Source: Ovis canadensis
Taxonomy: Eukaryota; Chordata; Mammalia; Artiodactyla; Bovidae
Assembly: GCF_042477335.2 (NCBI RefSeq)
Contig: NC_091262.1
Coordinates: forward strand, 37,483,001-37,547,000
Direction: 5' to 3'
Length of the DNA: 64,000 bases
Shown here: positions 1-11,170 of the stretch, in pieces
Position numbering within the stretch: the first letter of the stretch is position 1
How the letters are laid out: each line of letters starts with the position of its first letter
Notes under the pieces: model-generated
What the model was told of the DNA's origin: nothing
The model's database searches: none
What the model saw: only the letters and a program-made list of their open reading frames with translations
Program-made: the position numbers and the translations under genes

Positions 1-505
1 GTACTTTACCAGCATGTGAGATAAGTGCAATTGTGCAGTAGTTTGAGCATTCTTTGGCATTGCCTTTCTTTGGGATTGGAATGAAAACTGACCTTTTCCA
101 GTCCTGTGGCCACTGCTGAATTTTCCAAATTTGCTGGCATATTGAGTGAAGCACTTTCACAGCATCATCTTTCAGGATTTGAGCTATTTAGCTCAACTGG
201 AATTCCATCACCTCCCCTAGCTTTGTTTGTAGTGATGCTTTCTAAGGCCCACTTGACTTCACATTCCAGGATGTCTGGCTCTAGATGAGTAATCACACCA
301 TCGTGATTATTCAGGTCATGAAGACATTTTTTGTACAGTTCTTCTGTGTCTTCTTGCCACCTCTTCTTAATATCCTCTGCATCTGTTAGGCAGGTCCCTA
401 CCATTTCTGTCCTTCATCGAGCCCATCTTTGCATGAAATGTTCCCTTGGTATCTCTAATTTTCTTGAAGAGACCTCTGGTCTTTCCCTTTCTGTTCTTTT
501 CCTCT
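1..505 (-). mobile_element. BovB LINE fragment (reverse transcriptase N-terminal side)
   Basis: Read on the minus strand this encodes the stretch joining the endonuclease and reverse transcriptase domains of BovB, an RTE-type LINE. The open part (404 to 165) contains the family words DAEDIKKRWQE, HLEPDILECEVKWAL and GGDGIPVEL. The frame then breaks with a stop after 'LNSSNPER'. The similarity stops near 505, so the copy is 5'-truncated there, and its 3' part lies left of the window. It is a dead copy. Confidence 0.9.
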
Positions 506-689
506 CAGCCAAGGCTGTGCATGAGGAATTCCTGCTGTCATTCTCCAGGGAATTCTTCCTCTGTCCCCACCTTTATTATCAATGGGAAGCCTGGACTTTG
601 CCCTTCAAAGTTACCCACTGTCCTGGGAACAGTCTAAAAGTCAAAATGTCTGTATTTTGAGAAAGGTAAATATTTTTTGATATAACTTG

Positions 690-929
690 TATGTGGAGGG
701 CTTCCCCAGTGGCTCAGTGGTAAAGAATCTGCCTGCAATGCAGGAGCCACAGGAGATGAGGGTTCAATCCCTGGGTCAGGAAGATACCCTCGAGGAGAAG
801 ATGGCACTCCACTCCAGTATTCTTGCCTGGAGAATTCCATGGACAGAGGAGCCTGGCAGGCTACAGTCTGTGGATTCACAAAGAGTCAGACACAACTGAA
901 GCGACTTAGCATAGCACAGCACATATGTG
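690..929 (+). mobile_element. Bov-tA SINE
   Basis: Complete Bov-tA from about 696 to 923. It has a tRNA-like head (GGCTTCCCCAGTGGCTCAG) and a degenerate B box, then the BovA body (AGTATTCTTGCCTGGAGAA, GTCAGACACAACTGAAGCG). TATGTG at 690-695 and 924-929 is a possible short target-site duplication. Confidence 0.9.
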
Positions 930-967
930 AAAACTAAAAAATAATACAAATGAGCTTATTTGCAAAA

Positions 968-1013
968 CATATATATACATACACACACACACATATATAC
1001 ACATATATGTATA
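968..1013. repeat. (TA/CA)n compound microsatellite
   Basis: Alternating AT, AC and AT dinucleotides, directly 3' of the preceding SINE and probably grown from its tail. Confidence 0.85.
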
Positions 1014-1082
1014 ATGTGTAACTAAATCACTTCTATTGCTGACCTGTGTAGCTTAGCATGCTGTAAATAATTGTCTGCCTCT

Positions 1083-1375
1083 AGGCTTTTACCTGGAGAG
1101 GCAATGGCACCCCACGCCAGCACTCTTGCCTGGAAAATCCCATGGACGGAGGAGCCTGGTGGGCCACAGTCCACGGGGTCGCTAAGAGTCAGACATGACT
1201 GAGTGACTTCACTTTCACTTTCATGCATTGGAGAAGGAAATGGCAACCCATTCCAGCGTTCTTGCCTGGAGAATCCCAGGGACAGGGGAGCCTCATGGGC
1301 TGCCATCTATGGGGTCGCACAGAGTCAGACACGACTGAAGCGACTTAGCAGCAGCAGCAGCAGCAGGCTTTTACC
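1083..1375 (+). mobile_element. Bov-A2 SINE with exact target-site duplication
   Basis: Two BovA monomers head to tail (about 1094-1215 and 1230-1346), joined by the ACTTTCACTTTCATGCATTG linker typical of Bov-A2. It ends in about 6.5 AGC units (1347-1366). An 11-bp perfect duplication, AGGCTTTTACC, lies at 1083-1093 and 1365-1375 and fixes the edges. There is no tRNA head, which separates it from Bov-tA. Confidence 0.93.
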
Positions 1376-1454
1376 AACATTTTCCCCCTTCTAGTTCCTG
1401 GCTTTCTCCACATGTCCCTCCTGAGGCAATTTGGGATGCTCTTCTTTCTTTCTA

Positions 1455-1645
1455 GGAAGAGAACTAATGTTATTAAGGACTTACCATGTTCTAAACACTC
1501 ATTTATGTATATTAACTATATGACTTTGTAAAATGCTGAAGAATCTGTTGTTATTCTCATTTAATAAACCAAGAAACTGAGGTTCAGAGAGGTTAAGTTA
1601 CTTGCCCAGCCTGCACAGGTGGTGAGTGAGTCTGTCTGACATCAA
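1455..1645 (-). mobile_element. MIR SINE
   Basis: The reverse complement carries the conserved MIR core. On the plus strand AACTGAGGTTCAGAGAGG and the following TTAAG..CTTGCCCA at 1575-1605 are the antisense of it. An old, diverged mammalian element. Confidence 0.8.
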
Positions 1646-2124
1646 TGTGTGGGTTTCCCACACCATAGCACACTTCCAGTTTATTACAATGTTTCTCCCC
1701 AGTCTTGAATCTCTGGGAAATTGGAGTCTTTTCCCTCTGATTCTTAGGCACACTCCAGCAACTTAAGAGCTGTTCACATGCGCCTGGATTCCGGGCTCTG
1801 CTTGCGGAATTCCTTCGTGCCTTTCCCTTGGCACCAAGCTTAAGCTGCTCAGAGGGGTGCCTCTCATTTTAACTCTCGCTTCCCAGCTTGACATCCCTCC
1901 TTTTCCTACTGGCCTTTTCTTCCTGGATATGCTTTTTAAAAGATTTGTATTTTTCTACCTAAAGCTTCATTTTTCACCCCCCTTCTCTACTCTACCGACC
2001 TCCAGGGGCCTGAGCTTCCTGTTTCCATATGGAGTCTGCAGCTATTCGAGAAATGATGTAACTCATGGAGCCCCAAGGAGTTGAGCCTTTACCAGAGGAG
2101 AATCTTGTTGAAGTCTTAATATGA
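1646..2124. other. Unique sequence
   Basis: No repeat or coding pattern recognised. A 75-codon frame at 1857 has no recognisable protein features. Confidence 0.5.
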
Positions 2125-2340
2125 TGAAAATGCAGAGGCTCTGGACCTTTTGCCTGGATAGCTCTGTGATCTTGGATGAGTTTCTTAACCTCTTTGGCCT
2201 TGCTTTCTATCTCTGTAAAATGAAAAGCATAGTGTCTACCTCTTGAAGTTGTCATGAGGGTTAAAAAAGACAAGGTGTGCAAAAAGCTTAGTGCAGCAAC
2301 CAGCATATAAGCCCTTAATTATTATACATATTTTTGTTAT
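2125..2340 (+). mobile_element. MIR SINE
   Basis: Sense-strand MIR core near 2170-2230: TGAGTTTCTTAACCTCT followed by a 'cctcagtttc...ctgtaaaatg'-like segment and a GTCATGAGGGTTAAA block, in the MIR consensus order. Confidence 0.75.
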
Positions 2341-2510
2341 TAATGTCCCTGTAGTACATGTATTGAGGCATACTGTGAATACCGCTGGGTGGGAACATTA
2401 CTGAAAGAATTCAAGAATCCGTTTTAAAGTGCTTTCTAACCCCAAGACCTTGAATGTTTATGATTCCAGGGATCAAATCCGAACTTCCAGGCCTTTTTCT
2501 CAGGCAGGCA

Positions 2511-2511
2511 A

Positions 2512-2542
<31 letters not shown>

Positions 2543-2547
2543 CACAT
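2511..2547. repeat. (CA)n microsatellite
   Basis: About eighteen CA units with one AA interruption, in otherwise unique sequence. Likely length-polymorphic. Confidence 0.9.
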
Positions 2548-2987
2548 TAATTCATTTATCTTTCATTATCCATCTAACCCTCTCACTTCATTAAGGCTAA
2601 AGATACTTCAAAACTAAGGTCATTTTATATCACTTTTGGAGAAGGGTTACTTCAGCATGAACACTTGAAATATGAGAACAAGACTGAAAAATGTGAAATG
2701 CTAAAAATCAGAGGTAAATCCTGGAATGTTGGAAGAGTTCAAAGGATGGAGAAAGTCTTGTTCAGAAGAAGGTTCTAGACAGATATGAACTGGAGCCAGG
2801 GTTGGTGGAGGGTCCGTGCCTTATCCAGGTCCAGTGGATGTTCAGTGGTAAAGGTGGATTGTGGCTGGAAGATTCCAACCCCTGCTCTGTCCCATGACTG
2901 GATAGTGAGCTTGTGTGGACAATATCTATAATTCTATGAAACCTATTTAATAGAGCTTACTTTTATAATTCAAAAAAGTTATAAAGG
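2548..2987. other. Unique sequence
   Basis: No gene, RNA or repeat family recognised. Confidence 0.5.
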
Positions 2988-3170
2988 GGGACTTCCCTGG
3001 TGGTCCAGTGGTTGAGACTTCACCTTCTGATTCAGGGGCTGTGGGTTCGATCCCTGAGGGATCTAAGATCCCGCATGCCTCATGGCAAAAAAACCAAACA
3101 TAAAACAGAAACAAAATTGTAACAAATTCAATAAAAGACTTTAAAAATGGTCCACATCAAAAAAAAAAAA
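2988..3170 (+). mobile_element. CHR-type SINE
   Basis: tRNA-derived head GGACTTCCCTGGTGGTCCAG with an intact B box GGTTCGATCCC. The A-rich tail contains the AATTCAATAAA..ACTTTAAAAATGGTCC block that recurs in four other copies here (6048, 22883, 33023, 53862), so these five form one subfamily. Ends in poly(A). Confidence 0.88.
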
Positions 3171-3439
3171 CTTTAAAAATCAAGTGTTATCCTTCTTTCA
3201 TTTTTCACTTCTTAAATTGCAGATAGGTATTTGCTGTCTAATATTTATGCAGAAATACACTGAAAGACTGTGACAAGGTTTCTGTGGGAAAATGAGGTCT
3301 GCTGTAGAGCAATCCACTTCTGGCAAGGTATTCGAGAAGGCTTCTTAAGCCATGTGGGCCTTGTGTAAAAGCGCGATTTTTCTCAGTGCATGCCGAGACT
3401 GTAAGGAGGATGATCCTTGTCTTGCTCAGCTCATTATCT

Positions 3440-3512
3440 TGCTCTGCTCGAAGGACCTTGCAGAGTGTTTAGGACATAGTAAATGCTCGTTAAATATTTA
3501 TTTTTAAAATTC
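3440..3512 (+). mobile_element. MIR 3' end
   Basis: AGTGTTTAGGACATAGTAAATGC plus TCGTTAAAT matches the 3' end of MIR (a '..cacatagtaagcgctcaataa..' pattern). Only the tail is visible. Confidence 0.6.
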
Positions 3513-3514
3513 TC

Positions 3515-3762
3515 TCTTTTGTTTATTATTTATTTGGCTGCTTCTGGTCTTAGTTGCTGCATGTGGGACTTTCTTTGCATCACGTGGGATCTTTCATTGA
3601 GGTTCACAGACTCACTAATTGCAGCATGCAGGCTCAGTAGTCACGGCATGCAGGCTTAGTCGCCCTGTAGTGTGTGCAATCTTGGTTCCCCGACCAGGGA
3701 TCAAACCCACATTCCCTGTGCTGCAAGGTGGCTTCTTAACCACTAGACCAGCAGGGAAGTCC
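3515..3762 (-). mobile_element. CHR-type SINE, long form
   Basis: Antisense CHR: the right end GCAGGGAAGTCC is the complement of the head, and GACCAGGGATCAAACCCAC spans the antisense B box. A longer 3' body with GCATGCAGGCTTAGTCGCC places it in the long form without the ATGGTCC tail block. Confidence 0.85.
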
Positions 3763-4497
3763 CTGAATATATCTTAAATAAATATAATTAAACCTACAGA
3801 GGTTGTTTCTGGGCTCTTGCTGTTTCTCCCTCTTTGTCTGGGGTTTTTCCTCCTATGGAGCTTCTGTCATATAGAATGCTTGCTAGAACTCCCCTTAAAA
3901 TGTTTCAGCCCACTGCTTTGTTTCAGGTGTCACTCTAGCAAACAGCCACATTCGATGTAGCTGACGACACCTCTCCTGAGCAGCCCTGCACCACAGCCCA
4001 CACACTCTGCCCTTACCATCATAGCATCCCTGCAAGAGTCTGCCCAGGGCTCTGACGCAAGGACAAGATCATGGGAATGAGAACGTTAACTCCTCCAGAA
4101 TAATCCTGGATCAGTGCGGGATGGATGCTCACAATTAACACCTCCCTTTCCCACATACGCAAGGAGTGGATTTCGAGGGACATCCTGTGCAGGTCCCCAG
4201 ATGGCCCCTCCAGGACTGGACAGCGGCGCATTTGCCCTCAGGAGATGCCAGCTCGATAAGTACCTTTGACTGGCATTTCTTCTTTACCTCTGACATCTCA
4301 GTTTCTCAGTCTTATTCCCCATCATTTTCAAAATATACCCCCCAGACTCAGTCCTTTGTCCTGGACTCTACTTCAGACTGGGCCATATGCCGGTTCTAGT
4401 GAAACTCAACCTGACTTGCCCTGTGTTACCTAGAGCTGTTTCGGTTTGCATTTGCACTGCCTCGCTCACTGTGTGAGGACCTACGTGTCTGTATGAT
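3763..4497. other. Unique sequence
   Basis: No repeat family recognised. Open frames of 70-77 codons (4019-4399) are short and overlapping on both strands, without protein features. Confidence 0.5.
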
Positions 4498-4499
4498 GT

Positions 4500-4724
4500 G
4501 GTGTGTGATGTGCTCAGTTGCTCAGTTGTCTCCGACTCTTTGCAGCCCCATGGGCTGTAGCCCACCAGGCTCCTCTGTCCATGGGATTTTCCAGGCAAGA
4601 ATACTGGAGTGGGTTGCCATTTCCTCCTCCAGGATCTTCCCAACCAAGAGATTGAAACTGTGTCTCTCACATCTCCTACACTGGCAGGTAAATTCTTTAC
4701 CCACTGTGCCATCTGGGAAGCCCA
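4500..4724 (-). mobile_element. Bov-tA SINE
   Basis: Antisense Bov-tA with the BovA body at the left (GCTCAGTTGTCTCCGACTC) and the head at the right (CATCTGGGAAGCCC). A poly(A) run at 4749-4763 lies beyond the head and belongs to something else. Confidence 0.9.
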
Positions 4725-4849
4725 AAAGCAACTATAATCTAACAAAATTAAAAAAAAAAAAAAGAAAGTAAGTTCTAGCAGAGCTGAGTGGTAATATTAA
4801 ATTTTGCCAATAGATGTCGCTGTGATTACAAAAGTTGCCATCGTGGAAC

Positions 4850-5015
4850 ACCCACTTAGCTAAGTACTTGTCATCACGTTTAACCTTCCCAACAACACTT
4901 TAGGAGAGGTGAAGAAATGGAAGCTCAGAGAGGCAATGCTGCCTGCCTAAGATCACTCAGCCAGTAGGCTGGGGAAGCAGAATTCAAAGCCAAGTTCATC
5001 TTCTTCATAGGTCTA
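4850..5015 (-). mobile_element. MIR SINE
   Basis: Antisense MIR core: GAAGCTCAGAGAGGCAATG followed by GCCTAAGATCACTCAGCCAG and AGAATTCAAAGCC, in the expected order. Confidence 0.75.
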
Positions 5016-5083
5016 CTCTTAATCTTTTTCAATATGCCCGAAAATTCTTGACTTCCAGACATCATGTGACATTAATATATGTA

Positions 5084-5351
5084 AATCCTTAACATATAGC
5101 TTCAATACTTTGGCCACATGATGTAAAGAGCCAATTCACTGAAAAAAAACTCTGATGCTGGGAAAGATTGAGGGCAGAAGGAAAAGCGGATGACAGAGGA
5201 TGAGATGGTTGGATGGCATCACCAACTCAATGGACATGAGTTTGAGCAAACTCTGGGAGACATTGAGAAGCAGGGAAGCCTGGCGTGCTGCAGTCCATGG
5301 GTTAAGAGTTGGACACGACTTAGTGACTAAACAGCAACAAATCATTAACAT
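5084..5351 (+). mobile_element. BovB LINE 3' end
   Basis: 5'-truncated BovB of 244 bp (5096-5339) covering the last reverse-transcriptase codons and the 3' end, finishing CAGCAACAA, a form typical of older copies. A 12-bp duplication with one mismatch (AATCCTTAACAT at 5084, AATCATTAACAT at 5340) fixes the edges. Confidence 0.92.
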
Positions 5352-5424
5352 GATATACTAAATGACTTGCCTACGTTTTAGCTTTGTGTCTTAGATTTGT
5401 GATATAATAGCGGTTCAGAAGTGA

Positions 5425-5572
5425 GAGCCAGTTTGCCCCTAGGCAATATTTGACAGTATCTGGAAACATTTTTAGTTGTTGCAGCTTGGGGTGGGATGTT
5501 CTCTGGCATCAGGTTGATAAAAGCCAGGGCTGCTGCTCCACAATATTATCCAGCCCCAAACCTTGCTCTTTT
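5425..5572 (+). mobile_element. MER20-type hAT DNA transposon remnant
   Basis: GACAGTATCTGGAAACATTT, then a TTAGTTGTTGCAGCTTGGGG-like segment, 'ggcatcaggttg' and 'ccagggctgctgc', follow the MER20 order (non-autonomous hAT-Charlie). Terminal repeats are eroded. Confidence 0.75.
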
Positions 5573-6047
5573 AGAACAGAATGACAACTTGAACTTTAAA
5601 ACACTTAACATCTTGGCAAACATATTTCCCCTTTTCGATGCAAAAGTGGAGTGTGATTATCCTTGTGTATAAAAGGAGAAGACAGAATGCATAGAGGTGG
5701 TGCTCTGTTTAGGACAGAACGGAGCCTGCGACGGAGTCTTGTTGGATCAGCACGGCCGACACCTGCTCCCTTGGCTTTCCCATCTCAGTTATGGAAATTT
5801 GGCTTCTTTTGAATAGAGATCTTTGTTAATTAGTTTGAAATCAAATATAGGAAAAAAACAAAAAAAGTGAGGAAAGTAGTTTGTCAATGATTCAGAGAAG
5901 AGAGCTTTACGGAGAGGGTGTCTCACTTTCTGCACGTAGGCAGTAGCTCTAGGAATAATAGAATCACAAAGGAGTTAAAACTGAGAGAGGCTGCAGAGAC
6001 CATTACTCCCACCCCCTATCCCTGCCCTGACTGCACAGTGAGAAGGA
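5573..6047. other. Unique sequence
   Basis: No recognisable element or exon. Confidence 0.5.
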
Positions 6048-6294
6048 CTGAGGTGCTGGGGACTTCCCCGGTGGTCCAGTGGTTAAGACTTCGCCTTCCA
6101 GTACAGGAGCTGTGAGTTCCATCTCTGGTCAGGGAGCTAGGATCCTTGTGGTTAAAAAAAACCAAAGCACAAAAAAACAAACCAAAAAAAGGAAGCAATG
6201 TTGTAACAAATTCAATAATGACTTTAAAAATGGTCCACATCAAAAATCTTTAAAAACAAACAAACAAACAAACAAACAAAAACCCTGAGGTGCT
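6048..6294 (+). mobile_element. CHR-type SINE with exact target-site duplication
   Basis: Full copy, head GACTTCCCCGGTGGTCCAG, tail with the ACTTTAAAAATGGTCC block and a (CAAA)n run at 6256-6280. A 10-bp perfect duplication CTGAGGTGCT at 6048-6057 and 6285-6294 fixes the edges. Confidence 0.93.
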
Positions 6295-7699
6295 TCAAAA
6301 GGAAATGTGCTCAGTGTTACCAGTGAGAGGTGCCTGGATAGAGTTGAGTCTTCTGACTTTGAGCTTGGACTTTTCCTCCGCCCTGTGTTGTTGTTCTCCC
6401 AGACCAACGGCAGTAGGAGACTTTATACAATTTCAAGGAGATCCTCAGGTCTTCCTTCTGCAAATCTGGGATGACACTCCTAAGGTAAAATGGAGAAAAA
6501 CTGTCTCAAAGCAGAAGGCTGGGATTTAGGTATCAGGAGTACTGAGGCACTCAGTCGGAAAGGGATGGCCCCTGGGGCTCTGACTCACTTAAAAACAGAA
6601 GTCGGCATTTCAACAGAAATCCTGAGGCTTCCTTCCTACATTAGAAGCTGACAGAAAGAAAAGTTCCTGATCCTAGCGGAGAGATATATGGGAAGATTAA
6701 TGGAAGGGGACTCAGTTGCTGCGAAGGTGTTGGTACAGCTCCTGATCTGTCCCATCCTGCCTTATGGAGGAAGCTAGAGTGACAGACTCAAAGAGGGCTC
6801 TGGATTTGGCCAAGATTTATGATCTAATTGGAAGTGCTGGTAGGAGTGGATGGATAAGAATACAACCAACCTGGAGACCAGCTGCCCCTGGGAAGTGGGT
6901 TGTAGAAACAGACTTCCCTGGGGGAAAGGAATTGGCTCTTTCAAAATCAGGCAATCTGGGCACCAGTTAACTCTCAAAAACCCAATGAGCCAAAATTCAG
7001 TTCGTCAAATGACCCACTCATTATACGCATCATATGTGTCAGTGGTCGTTTCACATGACTGTCTTAGTAGCTTTGGCATAAGTGTTCACGTTTGGTTACT
7101 GGTTATGTAATATCTTCTAGTTATGAACTAATCTAAAATTGTTCTGCCACCTGAGAAGCTGGCTAGCAAATTCTGAAATTGCAAAACTTTGGCTAAAGAG
7201 AAATCACAATAAATGAATATTTTTTCTATGTAAAGTGGTATTTTTCTGTCACTCAGACTTCTACTTGTAAATGTGATAAGATCTTTGTTATTTCTGATTT
7301 CTTTCTGGAGCTTTTGAATGTATTTTTCTATTTTAAAAAGCTTTCCATCATTAGTACTATCTCGCTAATACCTCAAATTAGCCTTGTATATATTTCTAAC
7401 AGTTAGGGTTTTAAACATAAAGTAAATGAAAAAATGTAAAAGACATCAGAATTAACCAAACACACATTGCTAAAATGTTTATGTCTAATCAGGAACAGTT
7501 TGGATGTGTTGTTACTGTGTTGAAAATTTAGACATAAAATGTTAAAGCCATTTAAATCAAGAGGAAAAGAATGAGAATTCTCAAAGAAATGACTGTTGTC
7601 GGCTGTAGGCTTGCACCTAAGATTTCATAGCTATTAACTATAAGTGTGAAATTGTGAAGGATTAAAAATCCTAAAAATGCTTAAAGATTGGTAAAGACA
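6295..7699. other. Unique, increasingly AT-rich sequence
   Basis: 1.4 kb in which I recognise no repeat family, gene or RNA. Frames up to 86 codons (6850) overlap on both strands and look spurious. Confidence 0.5.
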
Positions 7700-9142
7700 T
7701 AAGAAGACACTAAAAAAGAAATGAACCCACATGTATATGGAGAATTAATCTACACCAAAGGAGGCAAAAATATACAACAGGGAAAGACAGCCTCTTTAAT
7801 GAATGGTGTTGGAAAAACTGGACAGCTACGTGCAAGAAAATCAAACTGGATTACTCTCTCACACCATGCACATAAATAAACTCAAAGCAGATTAAAGACT
7901 TAAATGTAAGACCTGAAACCATAAAACTTCTAGAAGAAAACACAAGCAGTACACACTTTGACATCAGTCTTAATAGTATTTTGTTTGGATATGTCTCCTC
8001 AGGCAAGGGAAACAAAAGCAAAAATAAACAAATGGAACTACATCAAGCAAAAAGGATTCTGCACAGTGAAGGAAATTATCAACAAAATGAAAAAGCTGTT
8101 TACTGAATGGGAGAAGAAAACTGTAAATGATATATCCAATAAGCAATTAACATCCAAAATATAGAAAGAACTCATAGGACTCAACATAAAAAAAAACCCA
8201 AACAACTCAATTAAAAAATGGGCAGAAGACCTGAATAAACATTTTTCCAAAGAAGACATACAAATGGCAAAAAGGCAAGTGAAAAAATCCTCAGTACCAC
8301 AAATTATCAGGGAAACGCAAAACAAAACCACAATGGCATATCACCTCACACCTGTCAGAATGACTATTATCAAAAAGACAACAAATAACAAATGTTTGTG
8401 AGGATGCAGAAAAAGGGAAACTTGCGCACTGTTGGTGGGAATGTAAATTGGTGCAGTCACTATGGAACAGTGAGAAGACTCCTCACAAATTTAAAACAGA
8501 ACTACCACACTATCCAGCAATTCCACTCCTGGGTCTTTATCTGAAGAAAACTGAAAACAGTAATTCAGAAAGATATATGTACCCCTATGTTCATTGATGC
8601 ATTATTTATAATAGCCAAGATACAGAGTCAACCTACGTGCCCATCAATAGAAATGGATGAATGGATAAAGACGGTGCACACAGAATATAACTCAGCCAGA
8701 CGAAGAGTTGCCATTTACAGCAGCATGGATGCACCTAAAGTGTGTTGTGCTAAGATGTTTCAGAAAGAGACAGACACCATATGATTTTTACGTATATGCA
8801 GAATCTAACAAACAAAACAAATGAACATATATAACCAAACAGAAACAGCCATAAATAGAACAGGTGGTTACCAAAGGAGTGGGGGCGAGGGGGTGGTGGT
8901 GCAGGAGAGAAACAGGTGAGGGGAATTAAGAAGCACAGACCTCCCGTTGCAAAATAAATGAGTTACAGGTATGAAATGCACAGTATAGGGAGTCTAGTCA
9001 ATAATTATGTCATACTTTTGTATGGTGACAGATGGTAACTCGATTTATCATGGTGATCATTTTGAAATGTACAGAGACAGCGAATCGCTATGTTGCATAA
9101 CAGAAACTAACATGATGTTGTAGGTCAGTTATACTTCAAAAA
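7700..9142 (+). mobile_element. L1 LINE 3' part (ORF2 C-terminus and 3' UTR)
   Basis: Old mammalian L1. The ORF2 C-terminal region is recognisable at 7900-8560, for example the frame at 7958 with [18 protein letters not shown], broken by stops. It runs into the 3' UTR (CATATGATTTTTACGTATAT, TGGTAACTCGATTTATC) and ends near TATACTTCAAAAAAAC. Nonfunctional. Confidence 0.88.
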
Positions 9143-9154
9143 AACAAACAAACT

Positions 9155-9732
9155 CATCGAAAAACAGATCATATTTGTGACTACAGTGGTGAGGGGGAAT
9201 TGGATGAAGACAGTCAAAAAGATATGTCTTCCAGTTATAAGATAAATAAGTACTGGGCATGTGATGTACTATATGATAAATATAATATCATGGCTGCACA
9301 TTATATATGAAATCTATGAGAGTAAGTTCCAAGTTCTAATCCCAAAGGAAAACACCATTTTTTCTATTTTTCAATGTTGGAGCTATTTATAGGAGATGAG
9401 GGATGTTCAATAAACCTATTGTGATCATCATTTCAATGAGTCAGAACTGACTCATTGGGAAAGACCCTGATGCTGGGAAAGATTAAGGCAGGAGGAGAAG
9501 GGATGACAGAGGATGAGATGGTTGGATGGCATCACCGACTCAATGGACATGAATTTGAACAAGCTCCAGGAGTTGGTGATGGACAGGGGAGCCTGGCATG
9601 CTGCAGTCCATGGGGTCGCAAAGATTCGGACATGATGGAGTGACTGAACTGAACTGATAATCGTTTCATGGTATATTAATATATAAGTCAAGTCATTATG
9701 TTGTACACCTTAAACTTAGGCAGTGCTCTGAT
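9155..9732 (+). mobile_element. Second L1 3' end, split by BovB
   Basis: A different L1 3' UTR (CTTCCAGTTATAAGATAAAT ... TTGTACACCTTAAACTTA) directly follows the first. It is interrupted between 9438 and 9655 by a BovB and resumes to about 9732. Two separate L1 3' ends in tandem suggest the first landed in the second. Confidence 0.8.
9422..9670 (+). mobile_element. BovB LINE 3' end nested in L1
   Basis: 216-bp BovB 3' end (9439-9654), from ACTGACTCATTGGGAAAGAC to the ACTGAACTGAACTGA tail. The L1 host is duplicated around it: TGATCATCATTTCAATG at 9422-9438 and TGATAATCGTTTCATG at 9655-9670, diverged by a few bases. Confidence 0.9.
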
Positions 9733-9737
9733 CTACT

Positions 9738-9954
9738 GTGTGTGTGCTTAGTTGCTCAGGCGTGTCCCACTCTTTGCAACCCTATGGACCCGCTAGGCTC
9801 CTCTGTCCATCGGATTCTCCAGGCAAGAATACTGGATTGGGTTGCCGTGTCATCCTCCAGGGGATCTTCCCAACCCAAGGATAGAACCCATGTCTCTTAC
9901 GTTTCCTTCACTGGCAGACAGGTTCTTTACCACTCGTGCCTGCTGGGAAGCCCG
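9738..9954 (-). mobile_element. Bov-tA SINE
   Basis: Antisense full-length copy, BovA side at left (GCTTAGTTGCTCAGGCGTG), head at right (TGCTGGGAAGCCC). It directly follows the L1 tail. Confidence 0.9.
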
Positions 9955-11103
9955 AGGTAAGGCCTAAACTCTTCCTAAAGGTTAGCAGGCTGTCGTGATC
10001 CCTTTTTCTCTTCTCCCAGGAAGGGGCAACGATACAAACCAGACTGAAGACAGACAAGCAACTGCATCGGGCTCACCTTTCTCCACAGACCGCTAGGACA
10101 GCGTATCCATTAAGGGGACAGACAGGGACATTTGTCTGGTTCACCCTCCTCTCTGCTGGACAGCAGAAGAAGGGAGAATGAAAGCAAACGCCGAAGCGAT
10201 TCTTGTTGCATCCTCAGTAGCTTAGCAGACGAATATAGAATTTCTAAATACAGAATTGGAAACGTCATCCTGTGTCCTTCCTCGACTTTTGTCGCTTCTC
10301 ATTTTGAGAACTCAGATTCCAGGACTTTCTGGATATACAGCCCCTCTAATTCTTTTCTTGGGCATCACCATCAGAGAGCAGATGCTTCTATGAAAATGTG
10401 TGGAAATAATTACAGAAAAAAAAAATGTCTCCAAGAGGCATTGGCCAAATGATAAATGACAAGATGCCTTTGGGCATAAATCTAGAAAGGCACATGTGAA
10501 TTGTAAATGACACCACAATCTCCCCCCCCTCCCCCCCCCCCCCGAATACAGTTTAGGCTGTTTGACGCTTTGGGAGCTTAGGTGGTCATCTCTGTAATTT
10601 CCATCAGTTTGAAGACACTTTGAAATGGAACCAACGTTATCAGCACAGCTTGGTAACCACTCTCTAATTTTTCCCTCTCAAATACCAGCCTCACCAAAGT
10701 GAGTTTCAGTTTTAGATATGTTCCCTCCCTGAGCAGAAACCCTATGGAAAATGATTCTTGGGAGGACATGCAAATGTGCCAGTGACCTACATACAGAGCT
10801 ATAAGCCCATCAGATTGCTTCTGCTGCTTGAAACCTAGGGAGAAAAAATGGAAAAATAAAATTGCATTTAGTATGCTGTGCTCCAAAAAGCACTAAGATT
10901 TTTCCAGGGCTGTTTTACCAAAGATTATTCATTAGGAGCATTTTCCTTTGCTTTTGTGGCTCTGCCAAATGACACATTTAAACTGGATGTGGTTATTCAT
11001 GGAATAATTAAGGTGTGGAATGATTGTATTTGATGTTTTATTTTAGGGTTTTAAAACGGCATGATCCTTTTATGACCTATGGAATCAGTAACTTAAAAAA
11101 AAA
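9955..11103. other. Unique sequence with a poly(C) tract
   Basis: About 1.1 kb without a recognised element apart from the C tract. A 106-codon frame at 10132 and a 102-codon frame at 10886 (minus) show no domain features. Confidence 0.5.
10522..10543. repeat. Poly(C) tract
   Basis: Eight C, one T, then thirteen C. On the minus strand this is a long G run able to form quadruplex or slipped structures. Confidence 0.9.
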
Positions 11104-11170
11104 AAAAAAGGAGGTTGTGGGACTTCCTTGGTGGTCCAGTGGTTAAAGAGAAAAAATGGAGGTTGTAGGA
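11104..11170 (+). mobile_element. CHR SINE head only, with flanking duplication
   Basis: Only the first ~29 bp of a CHR SINE (11120-11148, GACTTCCTTGGTGGTCCAG) are present. The flanks duplicate each other: an A-run followed by GGAGGTTGTGG before it and AAAAAATGGAGGTTGTAGG after it. Confidence 0.75.

Noticed and set aside
697..800. tRNA gene in Bov-tA heads
   Set aside because: The heads here and in other copies keep A and B box remnants, but they belong to SINEs and lack a tRNA acceptor and anticodon fold.
4807..4821. CCAATAGATGTCGCT as a CTCF site
   Set aside because: Two mismatches to the core (the S at position 4 and the second G of GGC); too weak without occupancy data.
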